From: Flavobacterium kingsejongi
GTDB lineage: Bacteria; Bacteroidota; Bacteroidia; Flavobacteriales; Flavobacteriaceae
Length of the DNA: 64,000 nucleotides
Direction: 5' to 3'
NCBI RefSeq assembly: GCF_003076475.1
Contig: NZ_CP020919.1
Location: 3,658,001 to 3,722,000, forward strand
Within the stretch, counting starts at the first letter, position 1, and each line of letters starts with the position of its first letter. A program made the translations under genes and the position numbers. Of this stretch, positions 24,801 to 32,839 are shown piece after piece. The notes beneath the pieces were generated by a model that saw nothing but the letters and a program-made list of their open reading frames with translations, searched no databases and had not been told where the DNA came from.

Positions 24801-27663
24801 CACAAACTGTGAAAGTAGCGTAAGATTAGCCATTACTGTGAATGTAAACGATGCGGCAACACCTACATCCAATAGCACGACACAGCAATTCTGTGCCAGT
24901 ACTTTACCAACGGTAGCCAACATCCAGGTAAATGAAACAGGAGTGGTATTCTACGATGCAGCAACTGGTGGAAACATCATAACACCAACGACTGCCTTAG
25001 TGAATGGAACGATCTATTATGCTTCCCTTACCGACCCAACCACAAACTGTGAAAGTAGCATAAGATTAGCGGTTACAGTCAATGTAAACGATGCCGCAAC
25101 ACCTACAACTAATAACGCTACACAACAATTCTGTGCCAGCACGTTACCAACGGTGGCTAACATCCAGGTAAATGAGACCGGAGTGGTATTTTATGACGTG
25201 GCTACTGGTGGAAACATCGTAACGCCAACCACTGCATTAGTTAACGGAAGTACCTATTACGCTTCATTAACCAATACGGAAACAAATTGTCAAAGTAGTG
25301 TGAGATTAGCGATTACTGTCAATGTAAATGATGCCGCGACACCAACGACTAATAACGCTACACAGCAATTCTGTGCCAGTACGTTACCAACGGTAGCCAA
25401 CATTCAGGTGAATGAAACTGGAGTAGTATTCTACGATGCAGCAACTGGTGGTAATATTGTAGCACCAACCACTCCATTAGTCAATGGAACGATTTACTAT
25501 GCTTCATTAACCGACCCAACCACAAACTGCGAAAGTAGCGTAAGATTAGCCATTACTGTGAATGTAAACGATGTGGCAACGCCTACAACCAATAACACGA
25601 CACAACAATTTTGTGCCAGTACATTACCGACTGTAACCAATATCCAGATCAATGAAACTGGAGTAGTATTCTACGATGCAGCAACTGGTGGAAACATCGT
25701 AACGCCAACCACTGCATTAGTTAACGGAAGTACCTATTACGCTTCATTAACCAATACGGAAACAAATTGCCAAAGCAGTGTAAGATTAGCCATTACAGTA
25801 AATGTAAATAATGCTGCAACACCAACGACTAATAACCTCGCACAACAATTTTGTGCCAGTACGTTGCCAACGGTGGCTAACATCCAGGTAAATGAAACCG
25901 GAGTGGTATTTTATGACGCGGCTACTAGTGGAAACATCGTCGCACCAACCACAGCCTTAACTAATGGCTCAACCTATTATGCTTCATTGACCAATACGGA
26001 AACAAATTGTCAAAGTAGTGTGAGATTAGCGATTACTGTAACAATAAACAATGCAGCAACGCCAACGACCAATAACCTCACACAACAATTTTGTGCAAAT
26101 ACATTACCGACTGTAGCCAATATCCAGGTGAATGAAACCGGAGTCGTATTTTATGATGCAGCAACCGGTGGAAACATCGTAGCACCAACAACCGCATTGG
26201 TTAATGGAGCGACCTATTATGCTTCACAGGTCCTCGGTACTTGTGAAAGTACAATCAGGCTTGCCATCACCGTAACAGTAAGCAATGTGCCAACCCCAAC
26301 AACAAATGACCTTACCCAGGAATTCTGTGCAGTTGATAATCCAACAGTAGCAGATATTCAGGTAAATGAAACTGGGGTTATTTTTTATACTGCTGCCTCA
26401 GGAGGTACCGTAGTAACTCCCGGAACAGCTTTAGTAAGCGGCACTACCTATTATGTGTCACTGACAAATGGAAACTGTGAAAGCGCTGTCCGATTGGCTA
26501 TCAGTGTGCTTATAAACAATGCCCCTACACCAACTGCTACCAATCTTACACAGCAATTTTGTAGTGCCAATAACGCAACGGTATCCAGTATTCAGGTAAA
26601 TGAACCTGGCGTGGTATTTTATACCGCCGCTACTGGTGGAACGATAATCCCTCCAGCTACAGCATTGGTCAACGGAACAATCTACTATGCTTCTTTAACC
26701 AATCCGAACACAGGTTGTGAAAGTTCTATAAGACTTGCCATTTCTGTAGCCTTAACCGGTGGCAGTACTTTGGCAGCAATCAGTAGCACTGATGATAGTA
26801 ATGTTTGTGTATTCGAAGACGTTACTTATACCACTGCCCCAGGCATGACCGGTTATATATGGACCATTACCAATGGAACCATTACCGCTGGTGGAACAGC
26901 GACAGATAATTATGTAACCGTCTCCTGGGAGAATGTAGGGCCGGGATCCGTTAATTTATCCTATCAAAATTCCGGAGTTTGTAACACGATCAGTTCCGGA
27001 TCAGTAGAGGTTGCCGTTACGAGTTGTTCAGATTTGACCATCACAAAAACAGTGGACAATCCAACACCGATGATTGATGACAATGTTGTGTTCACTATAA
27101 CTGTAAATAATATAGGATTGGGCGAATTGACCGCTATTGTGGTTAACGAGCATCTTCCTTCCGGTTATCAGTTTATCAGTGCCACAGCATCCCACGGAAG
27201 TTATAATAACCTTTCCGGTTTATGGAACATTCCAGCGTTGGCTGCAAATACATCCGCTACCCTTTCGGTGACGGTGAAAGTACTGCTGCAGGGTGAATAC
27301 CTGAATGTTGCCAGTGTGGAGAGTTCAAATCCAATCGATGCCAATCCGAATAACAATATTGCAGAAGCAACGATAGAACCTCTGTGCCTGATTGTGTACA
27401 ATGAATTCAGCCCTAACAATGACGGCCAGAATGATTTGTTCCGAATTGATTGTATTGAGAAATATCCAAACAATAAATTAGAAGTGTATAATAGATATGG
27501 TTCATTAGTCTATAAAGTGAATAGTTATAAAAACGAGTGGGATGGCACTGCCAATGTGAATAGCCCAGTCGCTACGGATAAATTAGCCGCCGGTACATAT
27601 TATTATGTATTGGATACCGGTACAAATATCATCAAAAAAGGGTGGTTGTATATTACCCGATAA
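18862..27663 (+). CDS. Giant T9SS surface adhesin, main portion (repeats, DUF11, gliding-type C-terminal domain)
   Basis: With the preceding fragment this is one ~3,160-aa secreted protein. Order: more copies of the N-terminal beta module (18.86-19.29, 20.36-20.85 and 20.87-21.35 kb) interleaved with Ig_7-like CHU_C-associated domains; 17 near-identical 80-residue repeats and two diverged ones (22.2-26.75 kb), each with two Cys (QQFCAS and TNCESS); a PKD-like segment; a DUF11 domain (LTITKTVDNPTPMIDDNVVF); and a type-B T9SS signal (NEFSPNNDGQNDLF, EVYNRYGSLVYK, WDGTAN, GTYYYVLD, KGWLYITR). Such proteins are exported by the T9SS and displayed on the surface as adhesins, like SprB/RemA. No initiator ATG exists in this frame before the frameshift point. 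The PorP/SprF gene follows after 50 bp. Confidence 0.88.
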   Translation: MDLINVGGAGVLNPGNAIDSDLTNFSRLNFGIIAVNATVQQTVYFDQPSQTGDIFNIRLKVDPSLLALGVANNIDIVSVTETGEQVVSLNSLLNVDLLGLLQGGQEAVIPFIPSSPTSRIRVSYRSLLNINLTQRLDLYGITRTPGAPVINPASLNPVVCSGQSASIIAATNSTSQLRWYTTPTGGSAIGLPLGSGATFITPALTQTTTYYVSATTIGCTLESPRVPVTVTVITLPVASDITIPATVAACNGEVTLVPQTSLQNPTFHYYTDQLKTTEILTGYPGNPGITYVKDATTGTLAISGLTAVNTPQTYYVAVSTNGSCENATNTLAPVTVNYLAPVALTVNANLAACGSADLASAILSLDTSGTTIYTFYNASNVLIPTQDVTTITTSGTYYIQASNASGICSSQRLAVAVTVNPLPTLTVPTNSFVTNVGSTVTIAATSNGTLAFYNSSGALVGSNTVGPFPTAGIYTYTIIATLGTCTVTENVTVTVVDPTSCFPLSKRNFATTQTDGTIITGGVMNGGNAVDQNMQTYSTVTTGVGLLGIGTTWQTLQWPQTIPAGTPVTIKLGSEYSLLTLLGGYSVVGTKRNGSGTPVEIGPIQSISGSLLNLLPGQNSFEVTFVPSNNTGPKAYDGVRIVIGSVLSVAQSVKVYDAYYTEVATSIACQNDIDDVLSGVVDLGVGAATATVNVFDPFNAIDGNTATFAKMTCGVGVLAAAQMDFSFATPSVPNDVVKIIVSKNATLLSLGLLSGFTIQKFLGDTPVGAPIDNSSNLLTLSLLGGGAQAQLLVNSGTAPFDRIRIRIGGVAAVLNELNVHEVSRAAIIKINNNSDTINACINEVVTLAAPADNCTTYVWYDAETAGNILSTGASFTIPASYAAGTYTFYIQPVRYGCQSFSRTPVKVIVGANAPANAISTITINGATATQICAPTGAVALAVQLATTPVLTAPIFEWYSYDGTIMTLVPGQTAATLPLTGLIPGTYTYYVGVRSNEYCPTAAEDRKPVTFTLLPFSIASDITIDPVAICLNNDAALTPNSTLVDPVYTYYLSNDSTQPITSGQTINNALYTITDGTLSISGLSATNSPYTLYIAVASTTTCTNLDGTLKAVTITVNNTATPTTNNTTQQFCATTLPTVANIQVNETGVVFYDAATGGAVVTPTTALVNGTIYYASLTDPTTNCESSIRLAVTVNVNDAATPSTNNATQQFCASTLPTVANIQVNETGVVFYDAATGGNIITPTTALVNGTIYYASLTDPTTNCESSVRLAVTVNVNDAATPTTNNATQQFCASTLPTVANIQVNEAGVVFYDAATGGNIVAPTSALVNGMIYYASLTDPTTNCESSIRLAVTVNVNDAATPTTNNATQQFCASTLPTVANIQVNEAGVVFYDAATAGNIIAPTTALVNGTIYYASLTDPTTNCESSVRLAVTVNVNDAATPTTNNATQQFCASTLPTVANIQVNEAGVVFYDAATAGNIIAPTTALVNGTIYYASLTDPTTNCESSVRLAITVNVNDAATPTTNNATQQFCASTLPTVANIQVNEAGVVFYDAATGGNIVTPTTALVNGTTYYASVINTETNCESSVRLAITVNVNDAATPTTNNATQQFCASTLPTVANIQVNETGVVFYDAATGGNIVAPTSALVNGTIYYASLTNSETNCESSVRLAITVNVNDAATPTTNNATQQFCASTLPTVANIQVNETGVVFYDAATGGNIIAPTTALVNGTIYYASLTNTETNCESSVRLAVTVNVNDAATPTTNNATQQFCANTLPTVANIQVNETGVVFYDAATGGNIVTPTTALVNGTTYYASVINTETNCQSSVRLAVTVNVNDAATPTTNNATQQFCASTLPTVANIQVNETGVIFYDAATGGNIIASTTALVNGNIYYASLTNTETNCQSSVRLAVTVNVNDAATPTTNNATQQFCASTLPTVANIQVNETGVVFYDAATGGNIVTPTTALVNGTIYYASLTDPTTNCESSVRLAITVNVNDAATPTSNSTTQQFCASTLPTVANIQVNETGVVFYDAATGGNIITPTTALVNGTIYYASLTDPTTNCESSIRLAVTVNVNDAATPTTNNATQQFCASTLPTVANIQVNETGVVFYDVATGGNIVTPTTALVNGSTYYASLTNTETNCQSSVRLAITVNVNDAATPTTNNATQQFCASTLPTVANIQVNETGVVFYDAATGGNIVAPTTPLVNGTIYYASLTDPTTNCESSVRLAITVNVNDVATPTTNNTTQQFCASTLPTVTNIQINETGVVFYDAATGGNIVTPTTALVNGSTYYASLTNTETNCQSSVRLAITVNVNNAATPTTNNLAQQFCASTLPTVANIQVNETGVVFYDAATSGNIVAPTTALTNGSTYYASLTNTETNCQSSVRLAITVTINNAATPTTNNLTQQFCANTLPTVANIQVNETGVVFYDAATGGNIVAPTTALVNGATYYASQVLGTCESTIRLAITVTVSNVPTPTTNDLTQEFCAVDNPTVADIQVNETGVIFYTAASGGTVVTPGTALVSGTTYYVSLTNGNCESAVRLAISVLINNAPTPTATNLTQQFCSANNATVSSIQVNEPGVVFYTAATGGTIIPPATALVNGTIYYASLTNPNTGCESSIRLAISVALTGGSTLAAISSTDDSNVCVFEDVTYTTAPGMTGYIWTITNGTITAGGTATDNYVTVSWENVGPGSVNLSYQNSGVCNTISSGSVEVAVTSCSDLTITKTVDNPTPMIDDNVVFTITVNNIGLGELTAIVVNEHLPSGYQFISATASHGSYNNLSGLWNIPALAANTSATLSVTVKVLLQGEYLNVASVESSNPIDANPNNNIAEATIEPLCLIVYNEFSPNNDGQNDLFRIDCIEKYPNNKLEVYNRYGSLVYKVNSYKNEWDGTANVNSPVATDKLAAGTYYYVLDTGTNIIKKGWLYITR
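22206..26755 (+). repeat. Tandem coding repeat, 17 x 240 bp plus two degenerate units
   Basis: The unit is exactly 240 bp (80 codons) from about 22206 to 26050, so the same phrase falls at the same column every 240 bases (22441, 22681, 22921 and so on). Each copy encodes LPTVANIQVNETGVVFYDAA, a GGNIVTPTTALVNG-type loop, YYASLT, and NCESSVRLAITVNVNDAATP. Neighbouring units share long identical blocks in mosaic combinations. The last units, from about 26280, are shorter and diverged. The pattern suggests ongoing unequal recombination and gene conversion. Confidence 0.95.
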
Positions 27664-27713
27664 GCGATGGATTCACACAGTATCTCGGAAACAATAACTA
27701 AAAAATTACACGT

Positions 27714-28646
27714 ATGAAAATCAATATCAACACCATTATACTCTATACACTACTGCTCACCATAGGAGCAACAGTACGTGTACAGGCACAACAAGAACCG
27801 CAATACACACAATACATGTATAATACGATGTCCATCAACCCGGGTTACACCGGGTCTGCGGGGACACTTGAAGCCATCCTGATGCACCGGTCCCAATGGG
27901 TCGGTGTGGACGGGGCTCCACAAACCCAGTCATTCAATATTCATACTCCTATCGCAGATGAAAAGATGGGACTCGGATTAACGGCTGCCAATGATAACCT
28001 GGGGCCTTCCAATCAGGTTTCGTTGGAAGGGAACTTCTCGTATACCATCATGACAGGATACAATACCAAAATTGCCTTTGGGGTAAAAGCAGGGGCGCGA
28101 ATGCTCAATATCGACTGGAGCAAAGGCCGTTTTTATGATGCTAATGATGTGCTTTTAAATACTAATGTGGATAACAAAATCCTGCCTTCTATAGGAGCAG
28201 GTGCTTATTTCTATTCCGACAAATGGTATGTAGGGCTCTCCGTTCCGAGTTTTATAAAAGGCGATTATTACAATGATGTCCGGGAAAGCGTGATTACCGA
28301 AAAACTGCAGTATTACCTCATCGGAGGGTATGTTTTCAATATCAATGATGATTTATTGATCAAACCTACCGTTTTGGCCAGGGCATTGAGCGGCGAACCG
28401 ATTACTGTAGATGTGTCTGCCAATTTGCTCATCCAGAATACAGTCACACTGGGCCTCTCCTACCGCTGGGATGATTCCGTGAGCGGACTGGCAGGTTTCC
28501 AGATTTCGAACAGTTTTTTTGTGGGGTATTCCTATGATTATTCCGTTACTGATTTCAACAAATACAATGACGGCTCCCATGAAATCATAATCCGGTACCA
28601 ATTACCACAAAAATCGACACGTATTAAATCTCCGAGATTCTTCTAA
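27714..28646 (+). CDS. PorP/SprF-family type IX secretion-associated outer membrane protein
   Basis: A 310-aa outer-membrane beta-barrel-type protein. Signal peptide ending RVQAQ, then the diagnostic QEPQYTQYMYNTMSINPGYTGSAG and a HRSQWVGVDGAPQTQSFNIH motif. Next come repeated amphipathic strands (MGLGLTAANDNLGPSNQVSL, KIAFGVKAGARML) and a C-terminal YSYDYSVTDF. In Flavobacterium johnsoniae SprF is needed for secretion of the adhesin SprB, whose gene is adjacent; family members usually accompany T9SS type-B C-terminal-domain cargo. The position after the adhesin fits this partner role. Confidence 0.93.
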   Translation: MKININTIILYTLLLTIGATVRVQAQQEPQYTQYMYNTMSINPGYTGSAGTLEAILMHRSQWVGVDGAPQTQSFNIHTPIADEKMGLGLTAANDNLGPSNQVSLEGNFSYTIMTGYNTKIAFGVKAGARMLNIDWSKGRFYDANDVLLNTNVDNKILPSIGAGAYFYSDKWYVGLSVPSFIKGDYYNDVRESVITEKLQYYLIGGYVFNINDDLLIKPTVLARALSGEPITVDVSANLLIQNTVTLGLSYRWDDSVSGLAGFQISNSFFVGYSYDYSVTDFNKYNDGSHEIIIRYQLPQKSTRIKSPRFF

Positions 28647-28661
28647 TCTAAAAAACATCTT

Positions 28662-30596
28662 ATGAAAAAAATAATTACTTTATGCCTTCTTTTAGTGTCG
28701 GTTATGATGTTTTCACAACAAACATTAAAAAAAGCCGATAAACTCTTTAACCAAATGGCGTACAAAGAGGCCGCAAAAACATACGAGGAATATCTGGAAA
28801 ATGCTAAAAAACCTCTGGTTTCAGCGTATAGAAATGCCGCTGACTCCTATTATTTCCTCGATGATAATGTCAATGCACTCAAATGGTATAAAAAATTGTA
28901 TCAGGTTCAAAACCAAAGCCTCACAGATGAGTATTTCAGGCGTTATCTCCAATCACTCAGAGGTGTAAGGGATTATGATACTGCCGATCAGCTCACCCGG
29001 GAATTCCTGAAGCAAAAAGGCGATGAAAAAGAAATTGAGCGCTATGTATCCCAGAAAAAATATGCCGACAGCCTCGAAAAAGCACCACAGCGCTATGCCA
29101 TAAGAAATCTTGAAATCAATAGCCCCAATTCCGATTTCGGAACAGCTTTTTATGGAGATAAGGTAGTTTATTCCTCTACTAAAGATTCCATCAACTTCGA
29201 TAGAAAGTTATATACCTGGAACGAACAGCCATTCCTCGATTTGTACATTACAGATCGGAATTCGGCTACTGGTGCTTTGTTTAATGAAACGTTCTTCCTG
29301 CAGGAACTGCGAACGAAATACCATACGGCAACCGTAACCTTCAGTAAAGACCTGAACACGATCTATTACACCACTAATACCCTTAAAAAGAAAAAATTAC
29401 TCAATGATGCTGCAGGAACCAATAACTTTCACATCATGAAAGGTACTCTGGAAAATGGCAAAATTATAAAATCGGAATCTGTTCCTTTTAACAGCACCGA
29501 TTATTCCGTGGGGCACCCTTCGTTAAGCCCGGATGGCAAATGGTTATTCTTTGCCTCCGATATGCCGGGTGGTTATGGCAGTATTGACATCTATGTGGTC
29601 GAATTATTCGATGATGGCACAATGGGGCCGGTGAAAAACCTTGGCCCTACAATCAATACTATCGGAAGGGATATGTTTCCTTTTTTCTCCAATGGAATCT
29701 TATATTTTTCTTCTGACGGCTATTATGGGTATGGCGGACTGGATGTCTATGAAAGTAACTTTTCCGGTAAAATGAATTTTTCAGCACCGCGAAGCCTTGG
29801 AAAAGTAATCAACAGCAATAAAGATGACTTTTCGTTTATTATTGATTCCACCGATACTTACGGGTACTTCTCTTCAAACCGCGCAGGCGGAAAAGGTGAC
29901 GATGATATCTATTCATTTACCAAAACCAAAGCGGCCTGTGACCAATTGGTATCCGGGAAAGTAACGACTGTAAAATCAAAAGAGCCTGTAGAAGGTGCCA
30001 CTATAAAAGTATATGATCTTTTTGAAACCGTAATGCAGCAAACTACTTCCGACAAGGAGGGAAATTATCATATTAGCCTTCCGTGTGCTGCTACGTATCG
30101 CTTAGAAGCATCCAAACAAAATTACAGTACCAAATCCCAGAAGATTACTACCGTGAAAGCCAACCCAGGAGAAATGAAAGGAGTTGATTTTGAACTGGAT
30201 AAGCTGCAGGATCTTATTATACCAGATGGCGATCATGAAAAAATCGATATTAATACCATTTTCTTTGACTACAATAAGGCTACCATTACCCCACAAGCCA
30301 CTGTCGAACTGGACAAAGTAGTCTATGCCATGACGCAGTTTCCTACTCTTAGGATTAAAATAGAATCCCATACCGATTCCAGGGGTAAAGATGCCTACAA
30401 CCTGAAGTTATCCAATGAGAGGGCAAAAGCTACCGCAGCCTATATCTTTTCCAAAGGTATAGCCGAAAACAGAATTGAAAGTGCGATAGGATATGGAGAA
30501 ACACGATTATTGAATACTTGTGGCAATCATTCCAAGTGCACCGAAGCAGAGCACAGTATAAACCGAAGATCCGATTTTATTATCGTAGCAAAATAA
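28662..30596 (+). CDS. OmpA-family protein with TPR and PD40 repeats (PorE/SprE-like architecture)
   Basis: A 644-aa envelope protein. Signal peptide MKKIITLCLLLVSVMMFSQ; TPR-like helices to about residue 140; WD40-like PD40 repeats (SLSPDGKWLFFASDMPGGYG, ILYFSSDGYYGYGGLDVYES, GYFSSNRAGGKGDDDIYSF); a CarboxypepD_reg-like domain (VSGKVTTVKSKEPVEGATIK); and a C-terminal OmpA peptidoglycan-binding domain (INTIFFDYNKATITPQATVE, IESHTDSRGKDAYNLKLSNE, GYGETRLLNTC). This set commonly follows SprF-like genes and may anchor the surface complex to peptidoglycan. It lies 15 bp after the SprF-like gene; a strong terminator ends the operon. Confidence 0.92.
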   Translation: MKKIITLCLLLVSVMMFSQQTLKKADKLFNQMAYKEAAKTYEEYLENAKKPLVSAYRNAADSYYFLDDNVNALKWYKKLYQVQNQSLTDEYFRRYLQSLRGVRDYDTADQLTREFLKQKGDEKEIERYVSQKKYADSLEKAPQRYAIRNLEINSPNSDFGTAFYGDKVVYSSTKDSINFDRKLYTWNEQPFLDLYITDRNSATGALFNETFFLQELRTKYHTATVTFSKDLNTIYYTTNTLKKKKLLNDAAGTNNFHIMKGTLENGKIIKSESVPFNSTDYSVGHPSLSPDGKWLFFASDMPGGYGSIDIYVVELFDDGTMGPVKNLGPTINTIGRDMFPFFSNGILYFSSDGYYGYGGLDVYESNFSGKMNFSAPRSLGKVINSNKDDFSFIIDSTDTYGYFSSNRAGGKGDDDIYSFTKTKAACDQLVSGKVTTVKSKEPVEGATIKVYDLFETVMQQTTSDKEGNYHISLPCAATYRLEASKQNYSTKSQKITTVKANPGEMKGVDFELDKLQDLIIPDGDHEKIDINTIFFDYNKATITPQATVELDKVVYAMTQFPTLRIKIESHTDSRGKDAYNLKLSNERAKATAAYIFSKGIAENRIESAIGYGETRLLNTCGNHSKCTEAEHSINRRSDFIIVAK

Positions 30597-30613
30597 AGTT
30601 TAGTTTGTTTGTT

Positions 30614-30649
30614 AAAAGAGGTAAAGTGCCAAGCGCTTTACCTCTTTTT
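30614..30649. terminator. Bidirectional intrinsic terminator
   Basis: AAAAGAGGTAAAG (30614-30626) pairs with CTTTACCTCTTTT (30636-30648) across a nine-base loop. It is shared by the convergent OmpA-family and antiporter genes. Confidence 0.88.
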
Positions 30650-30651
30650 GA

Positions 30652-32541
30652 TTATAATTCTGTTATGAGGTGCCCCCCACCCGTTATCGTTTGCTCTTTT
30701 GCAAGTTGTATTGAGTCCCGGTCTGCCTGCATCAGGGTTTCCAGTTCCTCCATTTTCTCCCGTACTGCTACGAGGTATTCATCGGTATTTCGGATGCTGG
30801 CCAGGTATTTTAAGGTTTTTTCATCGTGTACAAAAAATGTTTTTGCCGATCGTGTCGCTTCATAAGTCGTATGCCCTAATAATTTCAGTACATCCACTCC
30901 TAATCTAAGGCTCGTATCCAAGGTTTCCCTGTAAATGTGCATGATACCGGCATTCATTTGGTCGTAGGCATCATACCGGTTGGCAGAGCGCACTAATATA
31001 TAAAGGTTTGGAAAATGCTTTTTTACTGTTTCAATCATACCCAGGCGTTTCTCCCGGTCATTAATCGCAATTACAATAATTTTTGCTTTACGCGCACCGG
31101 CAATTTCGAGCAAATCATACCGCGTTGCATCTCCATAATATACTTTCACCCCCATTTTACGCAGCAGGTCGACATTGTCACTATCATTATCCAAAACCGT
31201 TGTAGGAATATTATTAGCTTGTAGAAAACGTCCCACGGTATTGCCAAAATGTCCAAAACCAGCAATAATCACAGGATTATCCTCCGCTTCGATATCGCTT
31301 TCTTTTTCTTCTGTTTCCGCTCCCTCTTTAGTGGCACAAAGGCTTGGGAGGATTACTTTTTCATTCAGCATCATAAACAAAGGTGTCAATGCCATACTAA
31401 CCGCAGTAACGCCCATCATCATATCGGTAATTTCTTTGGTCAATATACGTTCCTGTAATGAAAAGCTCAACAATACAAAAGCAAATTCGCCGACTTGGCT
31501 GAGGCCAAAAGTAAATATGAAATTTTGTGCGTTACGGACTTTAAACACCTTTCCAACACCATACAGCACTATCATTTTACACAGCATCAGCCCAATTACC
31601 AATCCTGCAATCAACAGCGGTTTGCTCATGATGAGGTCAAAGTCGATTGAACTTCCTACCGAGATAAAAAACAGTCCCAATAAAAGCCCTTTAAAAGGAT
31701 CTATAGCGATTTCAAGCTGATGGCGGTATTCGCTGTTCGCCAATACTACTCCGGCCAGGAAAGCACCCAAGGCAGGGCTTAATCCTACAGAAGTCATCAA
31801 TACTGCTATACCAACAACCAACAGCAATGCGGTAGCGGTAAACATTTCCCGCATGCCTGTTTTGGCCATCAGGTGAAAAACAGGACGCAGCAAGTGCCTT
31901 CCTGCAAATACGATAAACATCACAGAAAAAAGGATCACTACTGCGTGGGACCAATCCGGCAATCCCTGTATGAAGGTGGGATCCTGGCTTACACCAGCAG
32001 GCCGCTTCATTGTATTGTCTGAAAGCATAGGAAAAAAAGCAAGCATCGGAATAATGGCTAAATCTTGAAACAATAATACGGCAAAGGAACTCTGTCCGGC
32101 TACCGATTTCAGCCAGCCTTTCTCTTCCAGTGTTTGTAAAACAATAGCCGTGGAAGACATGGAAATAATCATCCCCAATACCAGAGCCTGCTTCCATGGT
32201 AACCCCAGCAGCAGGAGCCCACTGGTGATTATAACGGTTGTTGCAACGAGCTGCAATCCTCCCATACCGGTAATGGCGCGGCGCATGTTCCATAAACGTG
32301 CCGGTTCCAGTTCAAGCCCAATGACAAAAAGCATCATTACAACTCCAAATTCAGCAAAATGCATAATATCGTGGCTCTGGTTTCCCGTCAGGCCCAATGC
32401 CGCCGGGCCAATAATTACGCCTGCCGCAAGGTAGCCCAAAACAGATCCCAGTCCCAGCCGTTTGGCAATGGGCACCATGATTACTGCTCCGGCCAAATAG
32501 ATCATCGCCTGAAAAAAGAAAGTATCCTGCATCATTTTCAA
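30652..32541 (-). CDS. CPA2-family monovalent cation:proton antiporter with RCK/TrkA-N domain (KefB/KefC-like)
   Basis: A 629-aa inner-membrane protein. About twelve hydrophobic helices in residues 1-385 include the Na_H_Exchanger signatures VLGYLAAGVIIGP, FGVVMMLFVIGLELEP and LSPALGAFLAGVVLANS. The C-terminal cytosolic RCK part has NPVIIAGFGHFGNTVGRFLQ (NAD-binding glycine motif) and VYYGDATRYDLLEIAGA. Kef systems mediate K+/H+ exchange and are gated by glutathione adducts in proteobacteria; gating here is not known. No KefF/KefG-type accessory gene is adjacent. Single gene. Confidence 0.92.
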   Translation of the reverse strand: MKMMQDTFFFQAMIYLAGAVIMVPIAKRLGLGSVLGYLAAGVIIGPAALGLTGNQSHDIMHFAEFGVVMMLFVIGLELEPARLWNMRRAITGMGGLQLVATTVIITSGLLLLGLPWKQALVLGMIISMSSTAIVLQTLEEKGWLKSVAGQSSFAVLLFQDLAIIPMLAFFPMLSDNTMKRPAGVSQDPTFIQGLPDWSHAVVILFSVMFIVFAGRHLLRPVFHLMAKTGMREMFTATALLLVVGIAVLMTSVGLSPALGAFLAGVVLANSEYRHQLEIAIDPFKGLLLGLFFISVGSSIDFDLIMSKPLLIAGLVIGLMLCKMIVLYGVGKVFKVRNAQNFIFTFGLSQVGEFAFVLLSFSLQERILTKEITDMMMGVTAVSMALTPLFMMLNEKVILPSLCATKEGAETEEKESDIEAEDNPVIIAGFGHFGNTVGRFLQANNIPTTVLDNDSDNVDLLRKMGVKVYYGDATRYDLLEIAGARKAKIIVIAINDREKRLGMIETVKKHFPNLYILVRSANRYDAYDQMNAGIMHIYRETLDTSLRLGVDVLKLLGHTTYEATRSAKTFFVHDEKTLKYLASIRNTDEYLVAVREKMEELETLMQADRDSIQLAKEQTITGGGHLITEL

Positions 32542-32710
32542 AAATTGTTAGTAGGTAAAAGTAACCCAATAGGGCATTGTCACTGTAAGCCAATTGCTGG
32601 ACTTACGGAAATCATCCCGAAGTTCAGGATTACTGCTTTATAATAGTGTGAATATACGAAAAAAAAAGAAAAAAGTAGTGGATTAGCCCCGACAGACGGG
32701 GTATCCTTGT

Positions 32711-32743
32711 GCCCGGTTATTTGTGTTCAGCAAATAACCGGGC
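32711..32743. repeat. Perfect 13-bp inverted repeat without T tract
   Basis: GCCCGGTTATTTG and CAAATAACCGGGC around a seven-base loop, just downstream of the RND operon. A smaller stem CCCCG / CGGGG sits next to it at about 32687-32701. Without a U run it is not a classical intrinsic terminator, but it may mark the mRNA 3' end. Apart from this, 32542-32839 holds no gene. Confidence 0.6.
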
Positions 32744-32839
32744 ATAAGATACAACCAGATGGCGGGAACAGGAGTCGGTAAAAACCTACTGCTTTGCTCC
32801 CACCGCTACGACTAAAAAACCGCAGTAAAGAATTTGATA

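Noticed and set aside
22206..26755. Regularly spaced repeats as a CRISPR-like array
   Set aside because: Period is 240 bp, the repeat itself is coding and in frame, there are no short repeats with unique spacers and no cas genes.
31712..32293. 193-codon minus-strand frame inside the antiporter gene
   Set aside because: Out-of-frame shadow; the antiporter frame has clear family motifs across the same DNA.
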